In this document: one piece after another, positions 8,321-16,230 of the stretch
Layout of the letters: the number at the start of each line of letters is the position of its first letter
Numbering within the stretch: position 1 is the stretch's first letter
Assembly (NCBI GenBank): GCA_018401435.1
Contig: JAGYJW010000042.1
Location: 1-57,418, forward strand
Direction of reading: 5' to 3'
DNA: 57,418 nt
DNA from: Deltaproteobacteria bacterium
Lineage (GTDB): Bacteria > Myxococcota_A > UBA796 > UBA2385
Notes under the pieces: model-generated
Told to the model about the DNA's origin: nothing
Database searches by the model: none
Seen by the model: only the letters and a program-made list of their open reading frames with translations
Translations under genes and position numbers: made by a program

Positions 8321-9700
8321 TCAGCCCGGCCCGTCGCTGCCGGCGGGGCCATCTTTGACCGGCACCGACAGAAAGTGCTCGCGGGCGGCGTCTCCATCGG
8401 CCCGGGAGCAGAAGACCAGCAGGTGATCTCCCCCAAAGAGCACCGTCTCGCCGTTGGGGATGATGACCTGCTTGCCGCGCACCACCGCGGCGATGATGGC
8501 AAAGATGGGCGCGCGGAGGTCCTTGACGGGCACCGCCGGGTGGCTGCCCGGCAGCTCCATCTCGATGATGTGCATGTCGCCGTGTTCCAGCTCTGCCCGG
8601 ATATTCCGGCGGGCGCCCACAACGTCCCGCACCACCGTGCGAATGGCGGCCCCGCGCGCGCTTCGCACCACGTCGATGCCCACGCGCTCAAAGAGGCGCT
8701 CATTGGACAGGCGGTCGGCCCGGGTGATGATGCGGGCCACACCCAGGCTGCGGGCGATCAGGCTGACCAGCAGGTTCTTCTCGTCGTTGCTGGTGACGGC
8801 GATCAACACGGGAATCTCGCCCACGCCTTCTTCTTCGAGCAGGTCGATGTCGCTGCCATCGCCATTGAGCACGATGCCCGAGAGGTGGGTGGCGATCTCC
8901 TCGCAGCGCTCCTTGTCCACCTCGATGAGCTTGACCTCCCAGCCGCTGCTCTCGAGGCCGCGGGCCACCAGGCTGCCCACGCTGCCGCCGCCCACGATGG
9001 TGGCCTTCTCGATGTCGCGCCCGTGGTGGCGGGAGCGCAGAAAGCGGTAACGAAGCTCGTGAATTCCCCGGGGCGTGCCCACGGCGGTGACCTTGTCGCC
9101 GGCCAGAAAGCGCGTGTCGCCATTGGGCACCGTCGCCTCTTCGCCCCGGCGGTTCATCACCAGCACGACGTTGGCAGGCAGCTTGACGTGGCGAAGCTGG
9201 CTGCCCACCAGGGGCGCGCCCTCCTCGACGACATGGCGCAGCAGGCGGACCTTTCCGTGGACGAGGTGCTCCATGTCCAAGGCGCCGGGCACCGTGACGA
9301 TGCGCAGGATCTCGCGGGCGAGCTGGTCGGCCGGGCGCACGACCGCGTCGATGCCCAGGCTCTCGGCCAGGGCCTCTTCGTTGTCGCTGGCGGTGACAAA
9401 GCCCGGGCGGGTGAGCAGGCAGATGGTGCGGCGGGCCCCAAGGTTGCGGGCGGCGATGCAGCTGACCAGGTTGACCTCGTCGTTGTCGGTGGCGGCCACA
9501 AAGACGCCGCAGCGCTTGACCCGGGCGTCTTCGAGCACCCGCGCGGTGGTGCAGCTGCCCACCACCCGCTCCACATCCAGGCGGTCCAGACGGGCCTGGG
9601 GCCCCTGGCCGCTGCCCACCAGCACCACCTCGTGGTCCTCCATGAGCAGCTCGGCGATGCTGTAGGCGACTTCGCTGTCACCGGCGATGATGACGTGCAT
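8321..9700 (-). CDS. trkA: TrkA, NAD-binding regulatory subunit of Trk potassium uptake
   Basis: A 459-aa cytoplasmic protein with the duplicated RCK_N/RCK_C layout of TrkA. The second nucleotide-binding motif is intact (IVGGGSVGSLVA). The first is altered: the usual GAGEVG reads GDSEVA (IIAGDSEVAYSIAELL), so its nucleotide binding may be weakened. TrkA binds NAD(H) or ATP/ADP and controls TrkH. It is upstream of trkH in one transcription unit. An ATTAGC element at 9731-9736 (minus) and a CAGGG SD precede the ATG. Confidence 0.93.
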   Translation of the reverse strand: MHVIIAGDSEVAYSIAELLMEDHEVVLVGSGQGPQARLDRLDVERVVGSCTTARVLEDARVKRCGVFVAATDNDEVNLVSCIAARNLGARRTICLLTRPGFVTASDNEEALAESLGIDAVVRPADQLAREILRIVTVPGALDMEHLVHGKVRLLRHVVEEGAPLVGSQLRHVKLPANVVLVMNRRGEEATVPNGDTRFLAGDKVTAVGTPRGIHELRYRFLRSRHHGRDIEKATIVGGGSVGSLVARGLESSGWEVKLIEVDKERCEEIATHLSGIVLNGDGSDIDLLEEEGVGEIPVLIAVTSNDEKNLLVSLIARSLGVARIITRADRLSNERLFERVGIDVVRSARGAAIRTVVRDVVGARRNIRAELEHGDMHIIEMELPGSHPAVPVKDLRAPIFAIIAAVVRGKQVIIPNGETVLFGGDHLLVFCSRADGDAAREHFLSVPVKDGPAGSDGPG

Positions 9701-9760
9701 GGCGACCCTGGGGAGGCGGCGACGGGGGCGGCTAATGCGTCCGGGCCGAAACTGGGGCGG

Positions 9761-10951
9761 TCAGGGCTTGCGGCCCATCACCATATGTTCGATGCGCACG
9801 GCGTTGCGGGCATGGTCCGGACGATCGGCGCTGGCCCGGGCCACGATCTCGAGGCCCGCCTTGCGCATGGCCTGCACCGTGGGCGACAAGGCGTCCACCA
9901 GGCGTCCACCCACCAGGCCATCGCCGACATTGACCACCATCAGCCCATTGCGGCGCAGGCCCTGGGACTGGGTGGCGATCCACCGGTCGGTGTCCTCGCG
10001 CCAGTCGCGGAAGGCCTCGGCGCGGCCCTTGGCCCGGAAGCTGCGGCGGCTGCCCACCTCGGCCGAAAAGGCACGTCCAGGGGGCTCAATTCCCAACCAG
10101 GCATAGCGCAGCTGCTGCATGGGCAGGTAGTCGTAGACGCCGGGATAAGGCGGCGACGTGAGCACCAGGGAGGTGTGGGGCGGCGGCGGGCAGACCCGGG
10201 CGTCGTCCAGGCGGGTGAGCACCTCGGCGCCGCTGGGCAGGCCCTCGATCATGCGGCCCAGCTCCCGCGCCTTCTTGTGAAAGAGGATGGCCGTGGTGCC
10301 CGGTGGCCGGTGTACGGGGCTCTTTCGGTTGCTGGTATCGCTCTCGCGGTAGCTGGCCTTGATGACGATGCTGCTGAGCACCGCCCAAAGCAGGGGCTGC
10401 ACCGTGGCGTCCTCCGCCCGGATGCCATCGCGCAGATGCCCGATCTCCTCGGCCACATGGGGCTCGTACCAGTCCCGGCAGGCCTCGGGCACCTCGACGG
10501 GGCTGCGCGTGGTGCGAGCCAGCTCGGCCAGGCGCCGGGACGCCGCCCGCAGGGGGGTGGCCAGGGCCGGATCCGCCGTGCGGGCCTTGGTCACCAGCGA
10601 CGCGATGGGGGAGAGATCCGTGCCGCTGGCCTTGCGGCCGGCCAGCATGGCCTCCAGCAGCACGGTGCCACCGCCGCAGAAGGGGTCGTGCACCGCGCCG
10701 GGGCAGGCCGCGATGATGACCTTGGCGGCGTCGGGGTGCATGCCCGCCGGGTAGGTGTGAAAGCCGTGGGTGGCGCGATCCACCCGGCCTTCAAAGGTCA
10801 GGGCCTCGGCCATGACTGCGCCCAGCTCGTCGTCTCCGGCGTGCCGGATGTCACGGGCACCCGGCGGACCCGAGACCCGAAGGCCTGGATCGTCGTCGTC
10901 GCGCACGGGCAAGGAGGGGGGCTCTGGATGTCGCGGAGATTTAGCGGCCAT
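9761..10951 (-). CDS. Orphan site-specific DNA methyltransferase (amino-methylase)
   Basis: AdoMet-dependent DNA N4-cytosine/N6-adenine-type methylase of 396 aa. The binding motif I reads DPFCGGGTVLLEAMLAGR and the catalytic motif IV reads TSPPYPGVYDY; motif I precedes motif IV by about 180 residues. The start at 10951 is chosen because AGGA lies 8 bp upstream; it overlaps the stop of the preceding gene by 11 bases, suggesting coupled translation. No endonuclease lies nearby, so it is likely solitary and regulatory or protective. A relationship to TRM11-like RNA methylases was considered, but SPPY favours a base-amino methylase; the target sequence is unknown. Confidence 0.82.
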   Translation of the reverse strand: MAAKSPRHPEPPSLPVRDDDDPGLRVSGPPGARDIRHAGDDELGAVMAEALTFEGRVDRATHGFHTYPAGMHPDAAKVIIAACPGAVHDPFCGGGTVLLEAMLAGRKASGTDLSPIASLVTKARTADPALATPLRAASRRLAELARTTRSPVEVPEACRDWYEPHVAEEIGHLRDGIRAEDATVQPLLWAVLSSIVIKASYRESDTSNRKSPVHRPPGTTAILFHKKARELGRMIEGLPSGAEVLTRLDDARVCPPPPHTSLVLTSPPYPGVYDYLPMQQLRYAWLGIEPPGRAFSAEVGSRRSFRAKGRAEAFRDWREDTDRWIATQSQGLRRNGLMVVNVGDGLVGGRLVDALSPTVQAMRKAGLEIVARASADRPDHARNAVRIEHMVMGRKP

Positions 10952-12467
10952 AGGTGTCATCCTGCTCGATCCGCGACAGCACCCAGTCAAAGTCGCCGCC
11001 GGTGATCTTGCTGTCGCAATAGCCGCACACGCCGGCCATGCCGACCCGATCCAGCGGCGCACCGCAAGATGGGCAGTGGTGACCATCCCGCGGACCCTTG
11101 CCGCGGTCTTCGGCGCCGACGGCGCGAATGAAGGTCCAGTATTCCGAGAAGGTGCGGGGCTCGGTCTTGCTGCCTCCGACAACCTTGCCCCCATCGACCT
11201 CTTCGGTCCAGTCACGCATGCGGGCGAAGACGCGCAGGGTCAGGGCTTCGAACCAGGCGTCGGTGTCCACCCGGGCCAGCTCGATCTTGAGCACGGTCAC
11301 ATCGGCCAGGCGGTTGGCCAGGCCCAGGCGGGCGTAGCGCTCGATCCAGAAGCGGTGCACCTGGAAGAGGGGGTCGGTCTGGTAGGGGCGGGCCCGCTCC
11401 CAGCTGCCCTCGGACCAGGCCGCCTGCAGCTCGGTGAAGATGAAGGCCACGCGCTGCTGGAAGGCGGCGCCATCAAAGTCGGGGTGGCGGGCGTCAAAGG
11501 CGCGCTGCTGGGCGCCCAGGTGGGGGTCCTTGACCGTGGGGGACCGGGTGCCGGGCTCGACGCCCCCCCCCAGGTGCAGCTCCGGGCGGCTGAGGGGCCG
11601 GCTGGAGATCACATCGGCCTGCACCACCTCCCACTGCAGCTGGCCGCCCACCCGCAGGCTGTCGCAATTGGGGCAGCGGCCATCGCTTTGGGCTTCCAAG
11701 GTGGAGCCGCAGCTGGCACAACCCAGGCTGCGCATGATGTCGGGGCCCGGCGAGGGGGCGCCCGTCACCCGCTGAAAGGTCCAGCGCTCCAGGTTCAAGA
11801 GCTGGCGGGGGCCCGCGCCGGTGACCTCGGTGAGGTTGGTCTGGTATTCGACCACCAGGCGGGTCCACTGGCGGCCCACGTCCAACGAGGCCAGCCGCGT
11901 AGACCCGAAGATCACGTCCCTGACTTCGTTCACACCGACCGACCGCGCCGCGACCTGCTTGAGGGCCCGCTCGCTCAACAGGGTCTGCAGCAAGGCGGGA
12001 TCGGGCCGTGGCCGCAGCTCCTGCACCCGCGCATAGGCCAGCTGCACATAGTCCAGCAGCAGGGGCTCGGAGAAGCCCGGGTCGACGGCGCGCAGGGCCC
12101 GCAGATCCACCGCCGGCTTGCGGGGGCTCTGCATCACCACGGGCGAGGGCTCGCCGCTGTGCCAGCGCTGGTCCCCTCCTCCCTTGTCCATGAACTGCTT
12201 GGCGAAGACGACGCCCACCACCACCAGCAGCACCGGCACGCCCACCGCCGGGTGCTCCAGGAGCAGCCAGACCAGGAAGTAGATCAGGTCGCCGCCGCCG
12301 CCGCCACCGCCGCTGCCCCGGCCCCCCGAGCTGGATCCGCCGCCGCCGCTGAAACCCTGGCCACCGCCCACCCGGGCTGCCGCATCCGGCGACAGGCTGA
12401 GGGCGAGCAGCACGCCCACCAGCAACAATACAAGGGGCAGCGCCCGGCGCAGAATCGGGGACCTCAT
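10941..12467 (-). CDS. TIM44-like domain membrane protein with two zinc ribbons
   Basis: The ATG at 12467 overlaps the stop of the TPM gene as ATGA. The 508-aa product has an N-terminal signal or membrane segment (LPLVLLLVGVLLALSLS) and a Gly/Ser-rich linker. A second membrane helix (IYFLVWLLLEHPAVGVPVLLVVVGVVF) follows, and then two TIM44-like regions, with landmarks such as LTEVTGAGPRQLLNLERWTF. Two CxxC...CxxC ribbons are visible (GCASCGSTLEAQSDGRCPNC and CPSCGAPLDRVGMAGVCGYC), the second at the C-terminus. TIM44-like domains bind membranes or pore-forming complexes. Related bacterial proteins are often annotated as zinc-ribbon transport proteins and occur next to TPM proteins, as here. 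The role is unproven. Confidence 0.8.
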   Translation of the reverse strand: MRSPILRRALPLVLLLVGVLLALSLSPDAAARVGGGQGFSGGGGSSSGGRGSGGGGGGGDLIYFLVWLLLEHPAVGVPVLLVVVGVVFAKQFMDKGGGDQRWHSGEPSPVVMQSPRKPAVDLRALRAVDPGFSEPLLLDYVQLAYARVQELRPRPDPALLQTLLSERALKQVAARSVGVNEVRDVIFGSTRLASLDVGRQWTRLVVEYQTNLTEVTGAGPRQLLNLERWTFQRVTGAPSPGPDIMRSLGCASCGSTLEAQSDGRCPNCDSLRVGGQLQWEVVQADVISSRPLSRPELHLGGGVEPGTRSPTVKDPHLGAQQRAFDARHPDFDGAAFQQRVAFIFTELQAAWSEGSWERARPYQTDPLFQVHRFWIERYARLGLANRLADVTVLKIELARVDTDAWFEALTLRVFARMRDWTEEVDGGKVVGGSKTEPRTFSEYWTFIRAVGAEDRGKGPRDGHHCPSCGAPLDRVGMAGVCGYCDSKITGGDFDWVLSRIEQDDTYGR

Positions 12468-13090
12468 GGGCGGATCCGCGGGGCGTCGCTGATCTCGTTG
12501 GGGTTGTCCCCCGCCACCGCCGGCAGGCCCTTGGCCAGCACCGCCCCCAGCTGCCGCAGCCCCTCCAGGAAGTGATCGAGATCCCCGGGGGCCTGGCGAT
12601 CGGCGCCGGGGCCCCAGCGCACCGCGTTCAGGGCGCCCCAGGGGATGTGGGCCTCGACCCCACCATCGGCCAGCAGGACCACCCGGTCCTCCAGCGCAGA
12701 GACGTAGACCAGCAGCCCCGTGCGGCGCTTCGTGCCATAGACCACATCCTCGGTGAAGGCGGCGCGGGCAGCTTCGAGGACCTGGGCCTGGGCACGGGCG
12801 CGCGGGATCAGCCGCCGAAGCAGGCCGGGGCTGCGCTTCAGCAGCCAACCGGCCAGCAGCCCCAGCAGGGGCAGCTCCAGCGGCAGCCAGGTGCCTTGCA
12901 GGTGAATGGGGCTCCACAGCGCGAAAGCGAGGCCGACCCAAGCGGCGAGCAGCCCTCCGAGCACTGAAATATCGGCATAGGAGCCAGACTGTGGGGCGGC
13001 GACCACCACCACCTCCACATCGGTCTGGGCTTCAATCTCGCCGACCACCTGCTCAACGGCCTGGGCGAAGCGCGCGTTGGTGTGCAGCAC
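12464..13090 (-). CDS. TPM-domain membrane protein
   Basis: The GTG start at 13090 follows a strong AGGAGG. The 208-aa product starts with a TPM-like half-domain (FAQAVEQVVGEIEAQTDVEVVVVAAP). Two membrane segments follow (GGLLAAWVGLAFALW and ELPLLGLLAGWLL). The rest of the domain then reads RTGLLVYVSALEDRVVLLAD and ends in a Leu-rich helix. TPM domains occur in photosystem II repair and receptor-trafficking proteins and in many bacterial envelope proteins. Its stop overlaps the ATG of the TIM44-like gene, so the two are almost certainly co-produced. Confidence 0.82.
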   Translation of the reverse strand: MLHTNARFAQAVEQVVGEIEAQTDVEVVVVAAPQSGSYADISVLGGLLAAWVGLAFALWSPIHLQGTWLPLELPLLGLLAGWLLKRSPGLLRRLIPRARAQAQVLEAARAAFTEDVVYGTKRRTGLLVYVSALEDRVVLLADGGVEAHIPWGALNAVRWGPGADRQAPGDLDHFLEGLRQLGAVLAKGLPAVAGDNPNEISDAPRIRP

Positions 13091-13154
13091 GGCGGGCCTC
13101 CTGCTGCCCTCCTAATCCAGTGGCCCCCCGCAGGCGCCCGCTGCCCGGACGGAC

Positions 13155-13160
13155 TATTCT
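13155..13160 (+). promoter_or_regulatory. Candidate -10 element of a leaderless TetR transcript
   Basis: TATTCT ends six bases before the ATG at 13167 and no SD is present. Transcription from it would start at or next to the ATG. No clear -35 is visible. Confidence 0.35.
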
Positions 13161-13166
13161 GCCGCC

Positions 13167-13775
13167 ATGCCGGAGAGCACCGAGCAGCGCCGCATCGAAC
13201 GCAAGGAGCGCCGCCACGCCCGCGCCCGCGACGCGCTGGTGGACGCCGCGCGGGGCATCCTGTCGGCCGAGGGTGTCGCCGGCTTCACGGTCAAGGCGGT
13301 GGCCGAGGCCGCCGACGTCAGCAAGCCCGCCTTCTACTACTATTTTCCGTCCCGCGAGCACCTGGTGGCCGAGCTGGCGGATGGCATCCTGGCGCGAGAG
13401 GCGGCCACCCTGGTCGAGGCCGGCCTGCGGGCCACCGATGCGGCCCAGGCCGTCGAAGACGTGCTGGTGGCCCTGGTGGCCTTCTATGCCGACGACTTGG
13501 ACGCCTTTCGCATGGTCTACCAGTGGCCCCAGGTCATCGGCACGCCGCCGGGCTTCTACCGCGAGGTGCTGGGCCCCCGCCGACGCCAGGCCCAAGACGT
13601 GCTGACCGACCGCATCGCCACACAGGTCCGCCCCGATGCAGCCGCCACCCTGGCCGGGATCGTGCTGGCCACGGGCCATGGCATCCTGGCCTTGGGGTCG
13701 CTCGAGGGCCGGGACGACCTGGTACAGGGCGCCCGCGCGGCGGGTGCGGCCCTGGCCCGCAGCCTTCGGGCCTGA
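13167..13775 (+). CDS. TetR/AcrR-family transcriptional regulator
   Basis: A 202-aa regulator with a basic N-terminal arm and the TetR helix-turn-helix (residues about 20-68). The recognition helix reads ADVSKPAFYYYFPSREHLVAELADG. The all-helical C-terminal domain is of normal length for ligand binding and dimerisation. It is divergent from the TPM/TIM44-like operon, whose start lies 76 bp away, so that operon is a natural candidate target. Its start has no SD and a TATTCT six bases upstream, suggesting a leaderless mRNA. Confidence 0.88.
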   Translation: MPESTEQRRIERKERRHARARDALVDAARGILSAEGVAGFTVKAVAEAADVSKPAFYYYFPSREHLVAELADGILAREAATLVEAGLRATDAAQAVEDVLVALVAFYADDLDAFRMVYQWPQVIGTPPGFYREVLGPRRRQAQDVLTDRIATQVRPDAAATLAGIVLATGHGILALGSLEGRDDLVQGARAAGAALARSLRA

Positions 13776-13781
13776 AGCCGC

Positions 13782-14288
13782 TCAGTCGGCCGGCGTCTCC
13801 GCCGCCTCCTCGACTCCCTTGTCAGCGGCCGTCTCGGCGGCCGTCTCGGCGGCTCTCTCGACCATGGGTGGCCGGTTGAGCTCGGGGCTGAGCCGGGGCA
13901 CTACGGTGATCTCGATGGCCCCGCCCTTGCCGGGCAGTGAGAAAGCCAGCTCAGCGGGCTGACCGTCACCGGTTCGCAGCACCGGTGTTGCCACCCGCTC
14001 GACCTTTTCGACGCCATTGCGCTTGACCTTGACCTGGTCGATGGCGGCGTCGATCTGCACCACGCCCTCGCCCAGGGGGGCCAGGACCAGCCCCAGCCGG
14101 TAGCGCGAACCATCGGCCCCCGAAAAGGCCAGGGTGGGCAGCGGGCCGGCCACCACATCGAGGTAGGTCAGGGCGCTGGGGGCCGCCGGCGGCAGGGCCA
14201 CCGACACATCCAGCTCTCCGGCGTGGGCGGCCGAAGCCATCAGCAGGGCGATGCCCGCGCAAAGCAGGGCTGGTGCGCGTTGGCACAT
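13782..14288 (-). CDS. Small periplasmic protein, unknown
   Basis: The ATG at 14288 is preceded by GGAGGA with a 7-bp spacer. A signal peptide (LLCAGIALLMASAAHA) gives a mature protein of about 145 aa. The core alternates hydrophobic residues as in a beta-sandwich. The C-terminus is a repetitive Ala/Glu/Thr tail (ERAAETAAETAADKGVEEAA) likely to be disordered or helical. No family is recognised. It is divergent from the lipoprotein at 14424 and converges on the TetR gene, 6 bp apart. Confidence 0.7.
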   Translation of the reverse strand: MCQRAPALLCAGIALLMASAAHAGELDVSVALPPAAPSALTYLDVVAGPLPTLAFSGADGSRYRLGLVLAPLGEGVVQIDAAIDQVKVKRNGVEKVERVATPVLRTGDGQPAELAFSLPGKGGAIEITVVPRLSPELNRPPMVERAAETAAETAADKGVEEAAETPAD

Positions 14289-14423
14289 GATCCGTTCCTC
14301 CAGTGGCGCGGAGCATCGCCACGTCCGGTCCATCCGTCAAGTCGGCGTCGGCCTCGGGGTCCGCTGTGGACGACGCCCGCGGACCGTGCAAGGTTGGGCT
14401 AAAGACGTGGTCTGGAGTTGCCG

Positions 14424-15860
14424 ATGAACCGAGCTTGCCCGCTGATCGCCGCATTGGCCTTCTCCTTCGGCTGCAGCGACTACAACGTTCAGCAGAAGTC
14501 CGATCCTGCGACCGACCGCCCCGAGATCCAGGTCAGCCCGCAAGAGCTGCTCTTCGGCGATCTCGTCCTGGGCGAAGAGGCCGATCAGGTCTTCACCATC
14601 GCCAGCATCGGCGTGCAGGACCTGGTCATCGGCGATCTGCGCCTGTCCGGCGGCGGGGCCGGCGCCTACTCCCTCACCCACAGCGCCACGGGCATGACCC
14701 TGGCGCCGGGCGAGAGCACCGACGTCATCGTCACCTACACCCCCACCAACGCCGACGACGAGGCCCTGGTGCTGGTGGGCAGCAACGACCCGGTGGCCCC
14801 CGACAGCATCGTGCAGCTGCTGGGTGCGGGCGTCTTCCCCCAGCTCACCCTGCAGCCCAACCCGTTGGACTTCGGCTACACCGAGCCCGGCAATGTGCTG
14901 GTGGACTCCATCGCCCTGGTCAATACCGGCGGGTCCGCCCTCGACATCAGCAGCGTCGTGTCCCTGGGCGAGGGCTTCACCATCGACCCCGTCTCGGCGA
15001 TGACCCTCGATCCGGGCGAAGAATACGTGATCGACGTGACCTGGGCCCCCACCATCGAGGCCATCTGGTCCGGCGAGCTGTGGGTGGCCAGCAACGCCGC
15101 AAACGCCGTGGGCGGCAGCACCCGCGGCGCCATGATGGGCACCACCTTGCAGCAGCCCGTCGCGGTCTGTTCGGTCGCCCCCCAAGAGGCCTTCGCCCTC
15201 TACGACGAGGTCACCTGGATCGGCCGCGAGAGCTACGATCCCAGCGGCGCCGAGATCGTGAGCTGGGAGTGGTCGCTGATCGCCAAGCCCGAAGGCAGCT
15301 CGGTGGGCATGCCCAATGGCGACGCCGACCGCAGCCGCTTCATCGCCGACATCATCGGCACCTACACCGCCGAGCTGGTGGTCACCAACGAGTCCGGCAC
15401 CTCGTCGGCCCCCTGCTACGCCGTGCTGGAGGTCGTTCCCGCGCAGGACCTGTGGGTGGAGATGTTCTGGACCCACAGCGGCGACGATATGGACCTGCAC
15501 ATGCAGGGTCCCGGCGGCGGCGCCTTGTGGAGCCAGGACGACTGCAACTGGCAGAATTGCGTGGGCCGCGGCCTGTCCTGGGGCGAGAGCGGCACCGACG
15601 ACGACCCCAGCCTGGACATCGATGACATCCCGGGCACCGGCCCCGAAAACATCAACATCATGCGCCCCGAAGAGGCCGCCTACCAGGTCTATGTGCACGA
15701 CTACCCGGGCAGCGTCTACAGCAGCAGCAACGACGTGACGGTCAACATCTACCTGTCCGGGGACAAGGTCTACACCGATACCAAGGCCATCTCCGGCGAA
15801 GACAGCATGACCCACTTCGCCACCATCGACTGGCCCACCCGCTCCGTGGTCGGTCACTGA
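14424..15860 (+). CDS. Putative lipoprotein with choice-of-anchor-D, PKD-like and DUF2135-like domains
   Basis: The ATG at 14424 has GGAG six bases upstream. A short hydrophobic leader ends in Cys17 (LAFSFGC), an acceptable but not ideal lipobox. Two immunoglobulin-like repeats of the ASPM-SPD2-Hydin/choice-of-anchor-D type follow (FGDLVLGEEADQVFTIASIG and LDFGYTEPGNVLVDSIALVN). A PKD-like segment (IVSWEWSLIAKPEGSS) comes next, and the C-terminal domain carries the pattern DDMDLHMQGPGG ... DPSLDIDDIPG ... VTVNIYLSG, resembling DUF2135/YfaP-like domains. It is probably an outer-surface or periplasmic adhesion/structural protein. The next gene begins 7 bp after its stop. Confidence 0.75.
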   Translation: MNRACPLIAALAFSFGCSDYNVQQKSDPATDRPEIQVSPQELLFGDLVLGEEADQVFTIASIGVQDLVIGDLRLSGGGAGAYSLTHSATGMTLAPGESTDVIVTYTPTNADDEALVLVGSNDPVAPDSIVQLLGAGVFPQLTLQPNPLDFGYTEPGNVLVDSIALVNTGGSALDISSVVSLGEGFTIDPVSAMTLDPGEEYVIDVTWAPTIEAIWSGELWVASNAANAVGGSTRGAMMGTTLQQPVAVCSVAPQEAFALYDEVTWIGRESYDPSGAEIVSWEWSLIAKPEGSSVGMPNGDADRSRFIADIIGTYTAELVVTNESGTSSAPCYAVLEVVPAQDLWVEMFWTHSGDDMDLHMQGPGGGALWSQDDCNWQNCVGRGLSWGESGTDDDPSLDIDDIPGTGPENINIMRPEEAAYQVYVHDYPGSVYSSSNDVTVNIYLSGDKVYTDTKAISGEDSMTHFATIDWPTRSVVGH

Positions 15861-15867
15861 GCCCGCC

Positions 15868-16209
15868 GTGCTGATGCTGCTGTTGGTGGCCTGCGGGCTC
15901 ACCGCCTCGGATAGCGGCACCTGCGCGACCTTTGCGCGGGACGTCGAGGCAGCCTACGCAGAGGCCGCCGCCTGCGACACGGCCTCGGACTGCGGCCAGC
16001 CGGTGGCCGGCACGGGCTGCACCGAAGAGTGCGACCGGGTGGCCCGCACAGACGCCGACCTGACGACCTTGCAGCAGACCATCCGGGGCAGCGTGGACGC
16101 CGGCTGCGGCCTGGGTCTGGAGCCCCGATGCGACTGCCCGCCCACGGTCGGTTTTCGATGCGTGAGCGGGCTCTGCGACTGGGATTACGGCGACTTCAAC
16201 CAGCGTTGA
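15868..16209 (+). CDS. Small Cys-rich putative lipoprotein
   Basis: The product is about 113 aa and begins with a very short hydrophobic leader ending LLVAC (Cys9). This is unusually short for a signal peptide, so the real start may lie upstream within the preceding gene. The mature part has many paired Cys residues (CDTASDCGQP, GCTEECD, RCDCPPTVGFRCVSGLCDW), suggesting several disulphides and an extracytoplasmic location. Its position 7 bp after the lipoprotein gene suggests co-translation. No family is recognised. Confidence 0.6.
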   Translation: MLMLLLVACGLTASDSGTCATFARDVEAAYAEAAACDTASDCGQPVAGTGCTEECDRVARTDADLTTLQQTIRGSVDAGCGLGLEPRCDCPPTVGFRCVSGLCDWDYGDFNQR

Positions 16210-16230
16210 AGCCGCCGGCTGCGACAGCCT

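Noticed and set aside
8375..11005. Long plus-strand open frame opposite trkA and the methylase
   Set aside because: Antisense to well-conserved TrkA and methylase sequences.
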